A DNA stretch of 64,000 nt from Antitrichia curtipendula (taxonomy: Eukaryota > Streptophyta > Bryopsida > Hypnales > Leucodontaceae). The DNA is taken from positions 41,605,912 through 41,669,911 of the forward strand of contig OX579636.1 of NCBI GenBank assembly GCA_951230915.1, written 5' to 3'. Under the pieces are notes generated by a model, which worked only from the letters and a program-made list of their open reading frames with translations, was not told the origin of the DNA and did no database searches. Below are positions 1 to 11,849 of the stretch, in pieces (positions within the stretch are counted from its first letter, which is position 1; each line of letters starts with the position of its first letter). The translations under genes were made by a program, and so were the position numbers.

Positions 1-1180
1 CTTGGGCCTTCCTCTTCGAACCACGTGTTTTCTTAGCAGGAGCCATCGTGGTCACAGGGAGGATGACAACATCCGTGCCGGCTAAATCAGGTTGGATACT
101 ATTTCGGAGGTTGATGTCAAATGATGGTGGCCTGGTCACCGGGCAATCAATGTACCAACCACATTTTTCCCAGTGCTCTCTCTTCCACTTTGTACCAATG
201 GCATCAGTAATCATGCAATTCTCAGCTTTCATGTCAAGATAGCTAGTAAAAAATGCAGGTACTTTAAATAGTGCCTTCCTTGGGTACAATATGTACATGA
301 AATACCTGTACAATATACGTGAAACAGCCTTTGATAGTCCCACTTGGGACTCAAGTGGGTGGTTTTTGTGAACCTTCTTGTCCTTGAATTCGTCCTCAAA
401 CGCCAAATCCCACAGCTGAATTCACATTTCCTCCACGTAGTCCAAAATCGATTTGATGGGAATTTCACCAGGCGGGTTGTAGTCAATTGTGACATCGATA
501 TCGGATAACGTTGCATCAAAAAGCAACTGCACTTCACTCGCGATCTGTAAAAAACAAGAAAATAAGAAAACTGACACATGGAGAATTACTTTGAAATCAT
601 GAATGTGTTGGTTGAACAAAACCCACCTGACCCCACCAAGTAGCTTTAATCAGCCACTCTGGAAATGCATGGTCAGCAAACTTGAACTTTGGGAACTTCA
701 CAGCCTCCCGTAGAGATGCCGGCTTGTTCCAACGCTCAAGCCACTTCACCTTCATAGAATTATCCATGGAGGATGTCGCAAGATACCAAAGCTTCTCCTG
801 AGACATCTCAGGATCATCATCCCGACATTCGTAATGTTTTTTAACTTCTTCAAGAAACTGGGGGGTTAGTTTGGGATCTGCAATCGGAAGTTGTTTCTTC
901 AGTTCAGAATGAGTCTCCTTCTTTACCTTATCCACTGCCTTTCCAATTGCCTCGTGCAGCTTCCCAGTAGTCCACTCAATTGACTTCTCTGGGTATCTCT
1001 CTTTGAACCGCCTCGTTGCATGTGCAACGGCTTCACCTAACTCTTGCTGGAAACAAAATTAACAATTGGAAAAAATAAGCGTTTGGCATGAAACAACAAC
1101 TTACGTAGAAGTTGAAGCAGCAAAATCCCAAAAAAAGTCTTTATTAAGAGAGTCTATAGTTTGTGCACCTTAGAAAACGA

Positions 1181-1200
1181 AGCCGATATCGACCTTACTT
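1181..1200. repeat. Copy of the GCCGATATCG-CTTACTTTT motif inside an intron
   Basis: The motif AGCCGATATCGACCTTACTT lies in the 1047-1287 intron of the minus-strand gene. It matches the copy at 6368 in the transposase intron at about 17 of 21 positions. A chance match is unlikely, and both lie in introns of the same divergent gene pair. Confidence 0.55.
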
Positions 1201-2294
1201 TTGTTATATAAAACGTCATGTTCATCAACAGAAATTGAACAGATGCCCTCACTTCACTTTCAATTCAAGAATACTAAGAAATAATACCTGATAGAGGACA
1301 CCAATTAGCCCATCAATAGTGAGCGTGTACCATGTGTATGGCTTTGACTTGAGCTTCTTCTCAGCATCAATAATGTCTTCCTTGGATACCAATTTTTCAA
1401 AGTACTACAATGGTTGCACAACAATGCTTTGGAGGCGGTAGAGCTTGTGCACAAGGTTCATCTTCACGTGGCAATTTTGATTCCGCCTGCGTCACACATA
1501 CCATAATAATGAGACGAAGTTGAATGAAGCAAACATCAATTAAAGACTCTACCATTAAAATTGTAAGACATAGAGAGAAATAACATTTGAAGCTTACCAA
1601 TTAACTTGATGAAGTGCAGTCAAAAGTGGTCCAACTTGGCCCTCAACTTCTAAGACAATTGACTCAACCGCGTAGTGCCAGGTTGGATTGTTTCCGTGAC
1701 CTCTGTTGATGATTGGCATCCATGCTGCAAGGCGGTGATTTCCGTCCCACACATGGAACATTTTTCCAGAGAACTGTTGCCAACAGTCTTCCTTCTTCAA
1801 CTCCTCCTCAAAGACATCGTTTGCTTCTTGCCACAATGGACTCCAGTGCCTTGTATCTTCAACTGTCACATCATGGACGCGGCCTTCATCATCCTGCAAG
1901 GCAACGTAGAAGACTCCATGGCCATCCATGTAGCCTGTGCTAATAAAGTGCGATCCCAAAGCCATGACGTCCTTTCCTAGTTCTTCCGCAGACATCTTTG
2001 TTGTACTATCATAATCCAAATCCATGGGCCGGCCATCACTGCTGTCATGATCTCCTTCAACACCTTTGTCAAGTTCACCAACAATAAAACAACTCCGGTC
2101 AATGTCAACAAGTGGAAGACAAGTAGACAATATGAAGAATGTCACCAAAATGGGGAATTTAGAAACCTGATGCAGCAATTTCCGGCTGTGAAGACTCTTG
2201 CTCCTCTGTCGCTGCATCACTTTGATGGATAGTATCTTCCATTGCATCACCTAAACCAGATGCTGAAAGTTAGGTTAAAACATTCCCCAAAAAA

Positions 2295-2570
2295 TCAGCT
2301 GGAGAAGGCGACAATTGCTGGAGAAAGTGACCCTGAAGGCTGAAGCTGGACGTCGGACATCGCCATTGAGGAGCTGCGGTCTGAACAGCCAGAGGCCGTC
2401 CGAAAGCGAAGCCAATATCGGCGTCGTTTTTTGGGGTCCGCTCGACGTGGAGACTGCAGCCCTCGAAAACCATGGCCGATGTCGGCTTCAGCCTTCGGGG
2501 TCACTTTCTCCAGCAATCGAGGCCTTCCAAAAGCAACGCCGACGTCGGCGTTGCTTTTGGAAGGCCTAAA
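2295..2570. repeat. GC-rich nested inverted repeats with a perfect 48-bp palindrome
   Basis: Inside the 2251-2680 intron, the segment 2312-2343 returns in inverted orientation at 2487-2518 with one mismatch. It is followed by a perfect 48-bp palindrome at 2520-2567 centred on GACGTC. Several diverged copies of a unit like GCCGATATCGGCGTTGCTTTT occur between them. Open frames here with a repeated ADIGxAFGRP-like peptide are a by-product of this DNA repeat, not a gene. Confidence 0.8.
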
Positions 2571-3470
2571 ACCACCCAAATCCTGTTTTTATCCGAAATT
2601 AATCCGAAGCAAAACCCTAATTTCCGCTACGCAAAACACAATCAATCATCAACTACTCTAAAAGGCCTGTTACAATGTACCTGCCATTGCTCCTGCTGTT
2701 TCCGCAGATCCTTCCTCGTGTCTGCTTCGGTCCGAAGGCTCGCCTCCTGCGCACACAAAAAAATTTCAGTCAAATGGTCGACCGTGCGGTTCAACAAAAC
2801 CGCGACGCCCCAAGCTATCTCACACAGCTTATACAAGTGCAAAATTTCTGAAATGTGAACATGACAAGATAAATCCACCTACCGCCCAAACACACTCAAT
2901 ATGCACTCTCGATACTCACAATCTCACATCAACGCCTCAAAGGAAAACAAAAACAAACAATTGCCCACAATGTCACTTCAACACCTCGAAAGCATTTCAC
3001 TATTCACGATTAGGGCCCACGGTTGGCGGAGACCCACCAAAATGCAGTTTCTGAATTGCAGTAAAGACACAAGTCTCGGCCTCACAAATATGAACGGCAC
3101 CTCAAAAAAATACTCTAATGATACCTCCCCAAGCTATCCAAATACCTGCTGTAGGGGTCACGTCTTCATTTGGCCCTCCATCGTCAGCGTTGTCGCGTCT
3201 ACCATTGTTACTCCCGCTCTCACACGCCCTTGGGCTTGAAGAATTTGGATGCCCTCGAACCATGGCGCTTTCAGCTATTCCTTGTAAGGCTGTAGAATTA
3301 TCCTCCTGCATTTGTTTATCCACACAATCAATATCTGGGAACTGCAATACTCTAGCCGTCTCTCCTGCGTCTAATCTCCTTGTGTTGGATCTCAACTCCC
3401 TCATCTGCCTCGACCTCTTCAATTGCTTTGGATTCGTAAAGTAAAAAGCTTTTTTCTTTCCTTTTGGCAT

Positions 3471-4150
3471 ACTTCTACTATGTGATTCCTAGCCAATCTC
3501 TACAAACAGCCGCCCCGTTACCTTCATCTATATATGTTCTATTCTAGGATATTAAATTTCATCATTCCACAATTAGGTAAGCGCCTTGGTGCTAGGTATT
3601 AATTCCATCCAAATCCTCCTTCAGTACTGACATGATCTCATTATATTAATGCTTAACCAAATAATTGAAGATTTCATTTAGACTAACAACCTCAATTTAA
3701 ATATGCATTGCCGCCATTGTTTTAATTGAAACCGATTTTATCTCTGTACTTTTGGATACTCTGTCTCCCAATATTCACTTTGAATCTTGTACGTTAGCCG
3801 CTTGGATAGACACGTCAATCATCAATCCATATTCTAATATAAAAAGAATAATTTTGAACAAACAACGGCTAATTCATCGGCCTCCACTCTATTCTAGAGA
3901 CTAGCACCTAATTATAATCTGTCAAAGTGGTTACTATTTTATTATCCATTACGGCCGCTCTGCTCTTTTAAACTTGACTCCTGTACCAGATCACAATCCA
4001 CCCTATTAACTGATTAACTGTTGTACCATATTTCAATCAATTACATCATCTCAAATAGCAATGAGTTTCTAAAGTTATAAGTGCCTCTCTACTCCTACCC
4101 ACTTCCTCTTTACCCTTGAAATCGCTTTATCTATCTTCTCAACTGTTTCG
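3471..4150. promoter_or_regulatory. Divergent intergenic spacer between the two left-hand element genes
   Basis: This 680-bp AT-rich stretch separates the start codons of the minus-strand DGNHRLAA gene and the plus-strand transposase. Both genes point away from it, so it must hold both promoters if they were ever expressed. I see no convincing single TATA box or repeat in it. The promoter role is inferred from position only. Confidence 0.45.
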
Positions 4151-7100
4151 ATGGTTGCCTTGCATGATGGCGGCTCAGTCAATGTTTTCATCAGGGGAGA
4201 GGGGCACACTATCCCGATTTCTTTCATTGTGGGGGAAGAGGGTTACTCGGTAGTTAGTAGTAGCCATTTAGCTTCACGGTTCAATATTCTTGAGGGGAGT
4301 TTGCATCTGGACATGGATGTTGTTGATCCAATCTCTAACATGGTATCACATACTGTTGCTCAGTTGTCAACTACTCGTGTTGATGGTCAGGTTTGGTTGT
4401 TGATGCCTGGAAATTATCAAGTGTATGGAATGAAGGATGTTCCATCGGTTACTGGTTCCAACACTTTAACTCCTGGTCGTTCTACCACAGCTACTGATGT
4501 CACTCCTTTGCTCCAGAAGGTCAAACTAGAGCCCCCGGAGATCTCTGTTCTAATTCTTAGTGACGATTCGGATAGTGAGTGTATTCTACCCAAACCTGCT
4601 AATTGTCGCCCCAAATTAGAACCTACACATGTTGTTCATAATGCCCCCATTTTACATCGTGTAGAATCTGTGCATGTGAAACCCCCACTCTGCCTTGTTG
4701 ATAGTATTGTGTAGTGCCTCCGCAATTTGAGCTCTTGTCGAGGTGCAAAGACAGTACTTAGTAAATTAGATTACACTTCCATTCTGATAAAGAAGGTAGA
4801 TTTTCTGCCTCCGGAATTTGACGGGGATGTCATATTTGAACTTCCACCTATGGGAAAGTACCCATCATCAAACAAGGCCGGGCAGTTGCATGGAATGGAT
4901 AAGAAAGATGACGGACATGCATGGACCCGAACAGTGACGACGCACATCCAGTCTGACTCTCACCTTACTTTCCGAACTTCGGCTTGTTTGGGGCACCTCC
5001 GATGCACAAACAATTCATGCGAATATTTAGACCGACAGCACCGACTGTCACCATTGAATGAGACTAAGTGGAATGGTACCGCCTCGTCCCCCTTTGTTCC
5101 ACACTTTGATCCTCCATTGCATTCTACAGTTGTGTGCTCAATTTGTCAAGTTCCGCCGACATGCATTGGAAGTTGCCCGTGTAGGATCTACTACGTACAT
5201 GGCTCTAATTTGATGACCCGAGCTTGTGTGCATCTCGGAATCCATAGCCATCCAGTGAAGAAGGGAAATTATAGAGATTCATCTGCAAAACTTCGATCTC
5301 TTATTGGTGAGCAGGTAGAACGGACTCCGTCGGCGACTAATTCTGCTATTGTCTTTGAGGCGAGTAAGGAGTACCTCGGCGAATTGCTTTTATGCGCAGA
5401 AGATAATCCCCAGAAGATCTTGGCAGTGGACGAACTTCTTCCTATTTTGGACAAGTTCAAGCAGATGTCATTCGTAATGAGGTTACCACATTCCGATATC
5501 TGCGACGTTTTGGGGTAATGGACAGCATCACTAGGTTGCGGGGCTCCAGTACGTGGGCCTTTGTCCAAGAAAACCGTTTCCCTGGACAAGGTGCTGAGTT
5601 TGACAAAGTCTTCATTTTCAAGATGGCGGAGGTGGGTTCCGGGAGCGGAGTAGACTTGGTTAAGCGCATGCAACCAGGTGGAGACTTGGAGGATGCTTGG
5701 ATGATGTTTGACCATGTCAAACGCGTCAAGTCTTGGACTACTATGGCTTGCCACGTATACGATTCTATTTACTGCCGTATCATGACTATCGCTGTTTGTG
5801 ATATGCAATCTGAGGATGTAGCATCACAACAGGTATTCTGGAAAAATTTGAATGCGGTTTCCAACAGGCATGATATTTCCAATCCAAATTTTAAAGGATT
5901 TATGGCCGACAGCGCCCAAGCAAATTGGAATGTAGTGCGTATCGTCTATGGGAGTGGCGATCCATCTGTGCCTATGATAAATCGGGAGCGAACTTGCCTA
6001 TTTCACTGGTCGCAATCCTTAGAAAAACACACCAAGGCGGATATCAGGGCAGACCTTCAGGAGCAACATCGACGACTTTGCAAACAATACAAAAATTCCA
6101 CCTCCTTAGAAGAGGCACAAAGCAAATACTTAGCAATTCGAGCATGGTGGTTATCTTCTGGAGCAACCACTGAAGAGGCGCTACCAAGATTGGACCTATG
6201 GCTAGCTTTCTGGCACTTCAGATACCGTCAATGGGGCGGGTTCATGGAGCTGGTAAGTTCTATAATCACATTACAACAATTAGAAGTTCTATTTTCTAAA
6301 CCACATCCAATATTGGCAGCGCTTATTGATTGTTCAAAATTATTGATTTTGCCTGTCTAGTAGTACGGTGCCGATATTGGCCTTGCTTTTCATGTACAGC
6401 CGATATCAGCGGCACCTCTCCTTAACACCCTAACCCTACCTAAAGCCAATGATGGGAGAGAGCTAACATTGGTGTTCTCTCCCCCGTGGATGCCTATTAA
6501 AGCTGCTATTTCAGCCCTAATTTAATCCTTCTTCTTTGACTATTCATTCAAACATCTAACTTTAGATGTTGCCTCACAGGATCTTTCGGAAGTTGAATTG
6601 GCTGAGATGCCATCTTGTAATTTGGCGGAGTCTGTTCACAACAAGTGGCTGCAGCAATCTGGCAAAAAGGGGAATGACCTGTATGTTGCCACCGTGGACG
6701 ACCTTATCCGGGCGTTTATGCAGGTTGTAGCCTACTACCAGTTCCTCAAAGGTGAGAAAGCGGGAACAGGTCCTGGTAAGGAAGAACTCCGATTGCGTAT
6801 TGCACATCGCACCGCTCAACGCTCTGGAAATGCTAAGGTCCTTCATGCCGCCTTCGCCCACATGCCAAGTGCTGATGACTTTTGTACACGCCAACTTCAC
6901 CTCGAGGGTGAAGAAGTGTTTGTTTCCACAAAACGGAAAGCAGATCTTCCACCAGGTTCAGAATTTGATTCGCACCGTCCTGACAAGATAAGCATATCTT
7001 GTCCACGTGTCAGGGCTCGTCAAATTGATCCAAAGATAGTTGACCTCACTGCAGAAGATTCGCCATCCGAACCCGATCATGTGCCAGAAGAATCGGAAGA

Positions 7101-8028
7101 TCTTCCTCCCAATACACCTGCAACTTCCACTAGGGTGCACCACATCAAATTCGTTCAGGAAACTGCTTGCGATGAACACCACTGGCATATTGCAAGGCTG
7201 CCAAAGACATCTGCTAAAGCTTGTTTTGCGCTGCAGGTCAAGACAAGGAAGAAGTGCGTGGCCAGGATTGTACAAGACAATCGCAGTACAGCTGCCCCTA
7301 CTTATACTGGTCTTATGAATAATTATAAGAAGACCAGATTGGAGAGAATGCATTTTTTCTTCTGCAATGATGACATCCATCGCTGCGTGGAGGGCACTAG
7401 TCGAAAATGGGTGGTTTCCAAACCGCCTATCCCAGATGTTTGGCCTATTATTATGGGCACAAACTTAAGTAGGAAAGAGATTCTCTCTCTAGAAAACGCC
7501 GGATTCTCTCTTGCTGAGCGCGTCCAATTGTCTCCAAGACAGCTCTTCAATGACGAAATATCCGTGAATCTGGACGATTATCCTCCACCCCCTAATCCTG
7601 CGGATCACCCCACAAAGAGGTATGGTAAGAATATTAGAAGAAATCCTTCTGCTCCGACTACCAAAAATCATAATAGCTGCGCCTCTGCTCTATCAGTTGT
7701 TGGAAAGATTTGCTCAATTCTGATGGTACCTCCTCCAGCTTTAGGCTGCATTGTGACTTTTGAGTCTAGAAGCATATCTAAGGTTTCTAAGTACTTGTTG
7801 ACAATTGGCCAGTTCCCAAACTGTGACTGCCAATCTTTCAAGGATATGTCTGACAAGTCACTCGGCAAGCACGGTGCATGGATGTATTGTAAGCACATCT
7901 ACTTCATCTTCAACGTAGTCTATAGCTTAGATCCGGAGGTTGATATCTTCATTCACGCTCCTAGTTTCAGCTGGAATGAGATTAAAAGAGTTCTTCAGAT
8001 TCTGCTCCTAAAGCATTATGGAGCGTAA
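4151..8028 (+). pseudogene. MULE-like DDE transposase with GCM/WRKY-like zinc cluster and SWIM finger, decayed
   Basis: The frame reads from ATG 4151 through an in-frame TAG (4712-4714), shifts frame near 5445-5460, runs to a GT donor after 6252, and resumes after an AG acceptor at 6580 to the stop at 8026-8028. Domains in order: an acidic/Ser N-terminus with ISVLILSDDSDSE; a Cys/His cluster with C-x5-C-x4-C spacing (near 4985-5015), further CxxC pairs and a closing HLGIHSHP, as in WRKY-GCM zinc domains; a DDE-like core with candidate acidic residues in CHVYDSIYC and GFMADSAQANW; NLAESVHNKWL at the start of the last exon; a second motif IVDLTAEDSPSE; and a SWIM finger (CDCQSF then WMYCKHIYFIF, near 7826-7905). 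That architecture is known from Mutator-like transposases. The stop and the frameshift make it inactive as read. No terminal repeats were identified on either side. Confidence 0.75.
6253..6579 (+). other. Intron of the MULE-like transposase carrying the GCCGATATCGGC-type repeat
   Basis: A strong donor (CTG followed by GTAAGT) and a CCTCACAG acceptor bound this 327-bp intron, and both flanking exons are in phase 0. At 6368-6414 it holds two inverted copies of a GCCGATAT-type motif followed by CTTGCTTTT. At 6451-6484 lies a short imperfect palindrome with GGGAGAGA/TCTCTCCC arms. Confidence 0.6.
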
Positions 8029-9244
8029 TTATTGTCCATACTATTAAGACATTATTTTCCACTAATACAAAAACGATGGTGAGACTAAAAAGGCCACCAC
8101 CAAAGCTTGTACATGGTCATGTTGTTGCCCTAAATCATCTGCCCAATTTTTGTTTGCATGGCTCAATTTTTGTTCATTCGCCACTAACTCACCCCAACCC
8201 TTAGTCCCCGACTCCTTCCTATTCTCTACCCCAAACCTAAACCCAAGTATGTCTCCCTCCAACAGATCTGAAAACCTCAAACCAACACCCCTTATCGTTT
8301 GCATAATTTATCCTAAATTGAACAACATCCTTCTTCTGGCCTCAATATCCGTCTCTTACTTCCACCCTAAACCCACTCCTTAATTGTTCTTCCAATTAAC
8401 CCTTAACTTCTCCACTTCCAATCTCTGCCTCCAAATAAATTGTCTACATAACCCTCGTTTATTTCCTTTGCTTTCCCTATCTGATGCCTTTACCCTCTTT
8501 GATCTAACCTTGGGCCCTCATCTCTCAAATTCTGTAAATCCTCCGTACCAATTGTCCCTCTCTTGAACTCTCTTATTGCCTCTTTCCCTCTCTAGAACTC
8601 TCTCGAACACCTCTCTTGCAAAGAAATCTCTTTCGTCCCTCACAATATCCACCGTTTCTTGTTTCCATGGCGCTTACATTCACAACCACATAAATTATAT
8701 CTTTTAATCATTTGTATCCCTAGATTCCACGGTTATAGATCCTTCATCTTGAAACTTGCATCTTTCCTCGACCTTAAATTACATATTTGGCCACCCTACA
8801 CTTTTTATGTCAAAAAATTCTGCAAAATATTCGACGGTCATAGGTCTATCATTAATACTAATTTAAGAATTCTAAATCCTAAAAAAAATCCTAAACTTTC
8901 ATTTCTAATTGCCTATTTCAATAAATTATCAAACTTTTTGTGCTCTACGCTCACGACCCTACGCTCACCGCTCACCGCTCACCGCTCTTCGCACGCAAAA
9001 TAGCATCGTCCGTGTTGAAAGTTGACATCTGTTAGATGGCCATTGATATATAAAATGCATAACCTCTCTTAGTGCATAGTCCCAACACCATGTACTATGA
9101 AAGATTCTATTTATAATAGAGTAAGAGATTATTCCTATTCATCTCATTTACATAGACGTGAATTACAAAATGCCAGAGTTTTGTGCATTCCTTTGCTTTT
9201 ACCCTATTTGACTTGAAGCACTTGGAAAGAAAGCAGATTTCAGA

Positions 9245-9382
9245 CATAGTTGTCACATTGGACAAGTTACTATTCATTTTATGTCCTGTAGGACAAGTTA
9301 CTATTCATCAAATGTACGATGAATAGTAACTCGTTCTACAGGACATAAAATGAATAGTAACTTGTCTAATGTGACAACTATG
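9245..9382. repeat. 138-bp near-perfect hairpin (foldback element or small-RNA precursor)
   Basis: Arms 9245-9309 and 9318-9382 are inverted complements over 65 nt with three mismatches, and the loop is 8 nt. Each arm holds an internal direct repeat of ACAAGTTACTATTCAT. A hairpin this complete implies either a young foldback MITE or a locus able to make double-stranded RNA. No clear target-site duplication was found. Confidence 0.85.
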
Positions 9383-11089
9383 ATTTCATAATCATGCAAT
9401 TTAGAAATGATTGAATTTTACCGTTCATTATATTTTGATAGTTTTGTTTTTTCTATCGATTAAAGCTTTTGAAAACATTCATAATCCATCCAACAGATGG
9501 GGGGTGGATGTGGGGTCTTTGAGGGATAATTCAAAGGTTGAGGTATCTCAACACAGTTCCATCCAATGAGGTCTTGTTACAAATTGAATCTCAATTTCAT
9601 ATTTTTTAGAGTATAGAACTATTGAAGAATAGTAGTTTACTAATTTGCTATGCTTGACCACCACTTCTAGTTCCTTAATCAACAATAACAACATTTTCCA
9701 AATTACATGACCAACTCTTTTTGAACGTCTAGACTCTTGAAATGGTGTAGAAATGGTGATTGTTTATAATTTAATGAAGCTTTATATTTCTATGTTCATC
9801 CATTTTTTGGACTAAAAACATTTTTCAATTCTATTCTTGCACTTTTTCCATCAAAATTGATGCATTCATCTGTATTTTATATAGAAATGGAATCATTATT
9901 GCAAAAAAACACTACTTTTATCTGGCAAAAGGTAGAGATTGATTTTGAAATGGTGCAATTTGACCACATGGTCCAAAAAAAAGTTTGGTGTGATAGCTCG
10001 AGGGAAATGTATAAAAATACCTCAATAATTGATCAAAGCATTTTTTTGGTTGTACAAATTATGCCTTCCCGTATGCTTAGCTAGAATCACCATAATGTAT
10101 TGTTTTTTTTTCCTTGTCCATCTTCTCTCGTTTAGAATTCAAGCTTATATAAATTGTTCCAACATCTATGTATATTTTTTCTCTCTAAAAATATATTTTT
10201 TAAATTCAACTAGGATGACTATTTGTCTTCTAAGTATTGTACACAAAATAGTCATAGTATTGTTTATTAATCAATTCATTTATCATAGAAAACTACATGT
10301 GGTGTGACGTATAAAGCCTTGCAATTACTAAACCACTAGGTGAGCTCTTCAGTACTATTACTTATACCATTCAAGTTTGATACTTCTACATAGCAAAATT
10401 ATCACAATTGTTCAAATTGTTATCTTGTTCATCCCAAAGAGATCACATGAGACAATTTAGTAGTCAAAATAGTACCTTAATTAGAATAATAGAACTATAT
10501 TGGTGGTCTACTATCTTAGTTATTTGTGCTTTAACTATAGGAACCATATCAATGAATAATTTGCACAAAGAAATGTTCGTTTTAGAAAATGAATTGCACT
10601 AGACTTAGTGCACCATCAATGCTTGTGATATCAAAAGATGAGCAACTCATACTGCTTGCCCTTGAGTCCTTGGTGATTCATGCTGAGAATGTGTTTTAGG
10701 GGTGTTTGTTTGTTTACAAGAATTGTAATTAGCACTACATGTCTTTAAGATATAATGTGAACATCAACAAATATTTTTGTAGTGGTATGTGCTTTCAATG
10801 TCGTCATTAGAATTGATGTCCTAACATCAAAGTTTCTAGGTTTAGGTAAAATGTGATCAACACTAAAGTGCTTAGAGAAAACGTGTCTTAGAGTTTGGAT
10901 ACTTTGGTAGAATACACTTAGCAATTATGTGCTTGGATTAACTGACATATTAAGAGCTTGGGTGCTTAGGTGCAATGTTTGATAAATTATGTGTGCTTAG
11001 AAAAAAGGTGTTTCAAGCCTTTGGTGCTTATATAGAATATAATAAGCATTGTCTCTTGTGCTTTGATACAATGTCATTAGTATTGAATA

Positions 11090-11248
11090 GGGAATTTCAT
11101 TAAAATGATATATTCCAAATGCCATTTTCAAACCACACGGTCTAAACTAATAAAGTATCATCTAGGATAGGTGTACGTTTCAGACTTCATGGTCTAAACT
11201 GTAAAAGTGCCAAAGTTGAGGAATGGCACTATTTTCATAAAATTTCCC
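11090..11248. repeat. Short inverted-repeat element, about 159 bp
   Basis: The left end GGGAATTTCATTAAAATG and the right end ATTTTCATAAAATTTCCC are approximate inverted complements. The interior is unique. It is probably an old MITE. Confidence 0.5.
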
Positions 11249-11387
11249 ATTTATGTACTTAGATTCAGTGTTTGATCACCAGTCATGTGCTCAGAGAAAT
11301 TGTCCTGACAGTGGCAATTGCCTTTCATATAATGTAGTCAACAGTCATTTGCTTAAATAGAAGGAAGGTGATTTAGTGTTGTTCATA

Positions 11388-11533
11388 GGGAAACTGGTAG
11401 GGCATTATCCCCGAGGTATTATATTTCAAGAGTATAACTTATTCCCCAAACTTTCTTAAAACAAAAAGTTTTTTGTGTGTAAAGCTACAGTGTGAAATAT
11501 AATACCTCGGAAGTAATGCCCTGCCGTTCTCCC
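11388..11533. repeat. 146-bp MITE-like inverted-repeat element
   Basis: Arms of about 41 nt match at roughly 34 positions. The conserved core CGAGGTATTATATTTCA is present in both arms in opposite orientation. The AT-rich centre is about 60 bp. Confidence 0.7.
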
Positions 11534-11849
11534 TGGGGTGCTTACATAGAAAGCATGCTGTATTTCTGTGCTTACTTTTGACCTTTGAGATCTCAATATT
11601 TCAAATTCAAGTTTGTTGTTTGTATTTTATGCTAAGTTATACACAGATTGGTTTAGGGTTGCGTTTCAGGTTTTTCAATTATCATTTCAATTGGCATTAA
11701 CTATTCTTCTTTACAAGTGATTGTTTTTCTTCGTGCAAATGTGTAGCTCAAATTCTAATTACAACTTTCAGATCCCAATCGCAACTTACGTCCCTCTGCA
11801 CAAGTTGAATTTACAAAATTCCACGCTTTGAAGCTAGCCTTGGTTTGTG

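Larger units (their letters stand above)
1..3470 (-). pseudogene. Seven-exon gene with DGNHRLAA (ParB/Srx-like) motif, two in-frame stops, 3' end outside window
   Basis: I do not recognise this family. Reading the minus strand gives exons 3470-3146, 2746-2681, 2250-2167, 2063-1598, 1486-1288, 1046-627 and 544 to the window edge. All have GT-AG borders and phases that join without a shift, giving about 701 codons. The start is a basic N-terminus (MPKGKKKAFYF) with a likely nuclear signal. Next come a Ser/Glu/Asp-rich linker, a globular part with WDGNHRLAAW (exon 4), helical charged segments and a second basic stretch at the window edge (MAPAKKTRGSKRKAQ). DGNHRLAA resembles the GxxRxxA box of the ParB/sulfiredoxin fold; that link is inference. 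Two nonsense codons interrupt an otherwise clean frame: TAG at 1405-1407 and TGA at 422-424. It lies head to head with the transposase gene and was probably part of the same element. Certainty is high for the exon structure and low for function. Confidence 0.6.

Noticed and set aside
2295..2579. Open frame with repeated ADIGxAFGRP peptide
   Set aside because: It is the translation of inverted and direct DNA repeats inside an intron.
8941..8995. CRISPR-like short repeats (CTCACCG)
   Set aside because: It is a simple tandem of a 7-bp word without spacers in a plant nuclear context.
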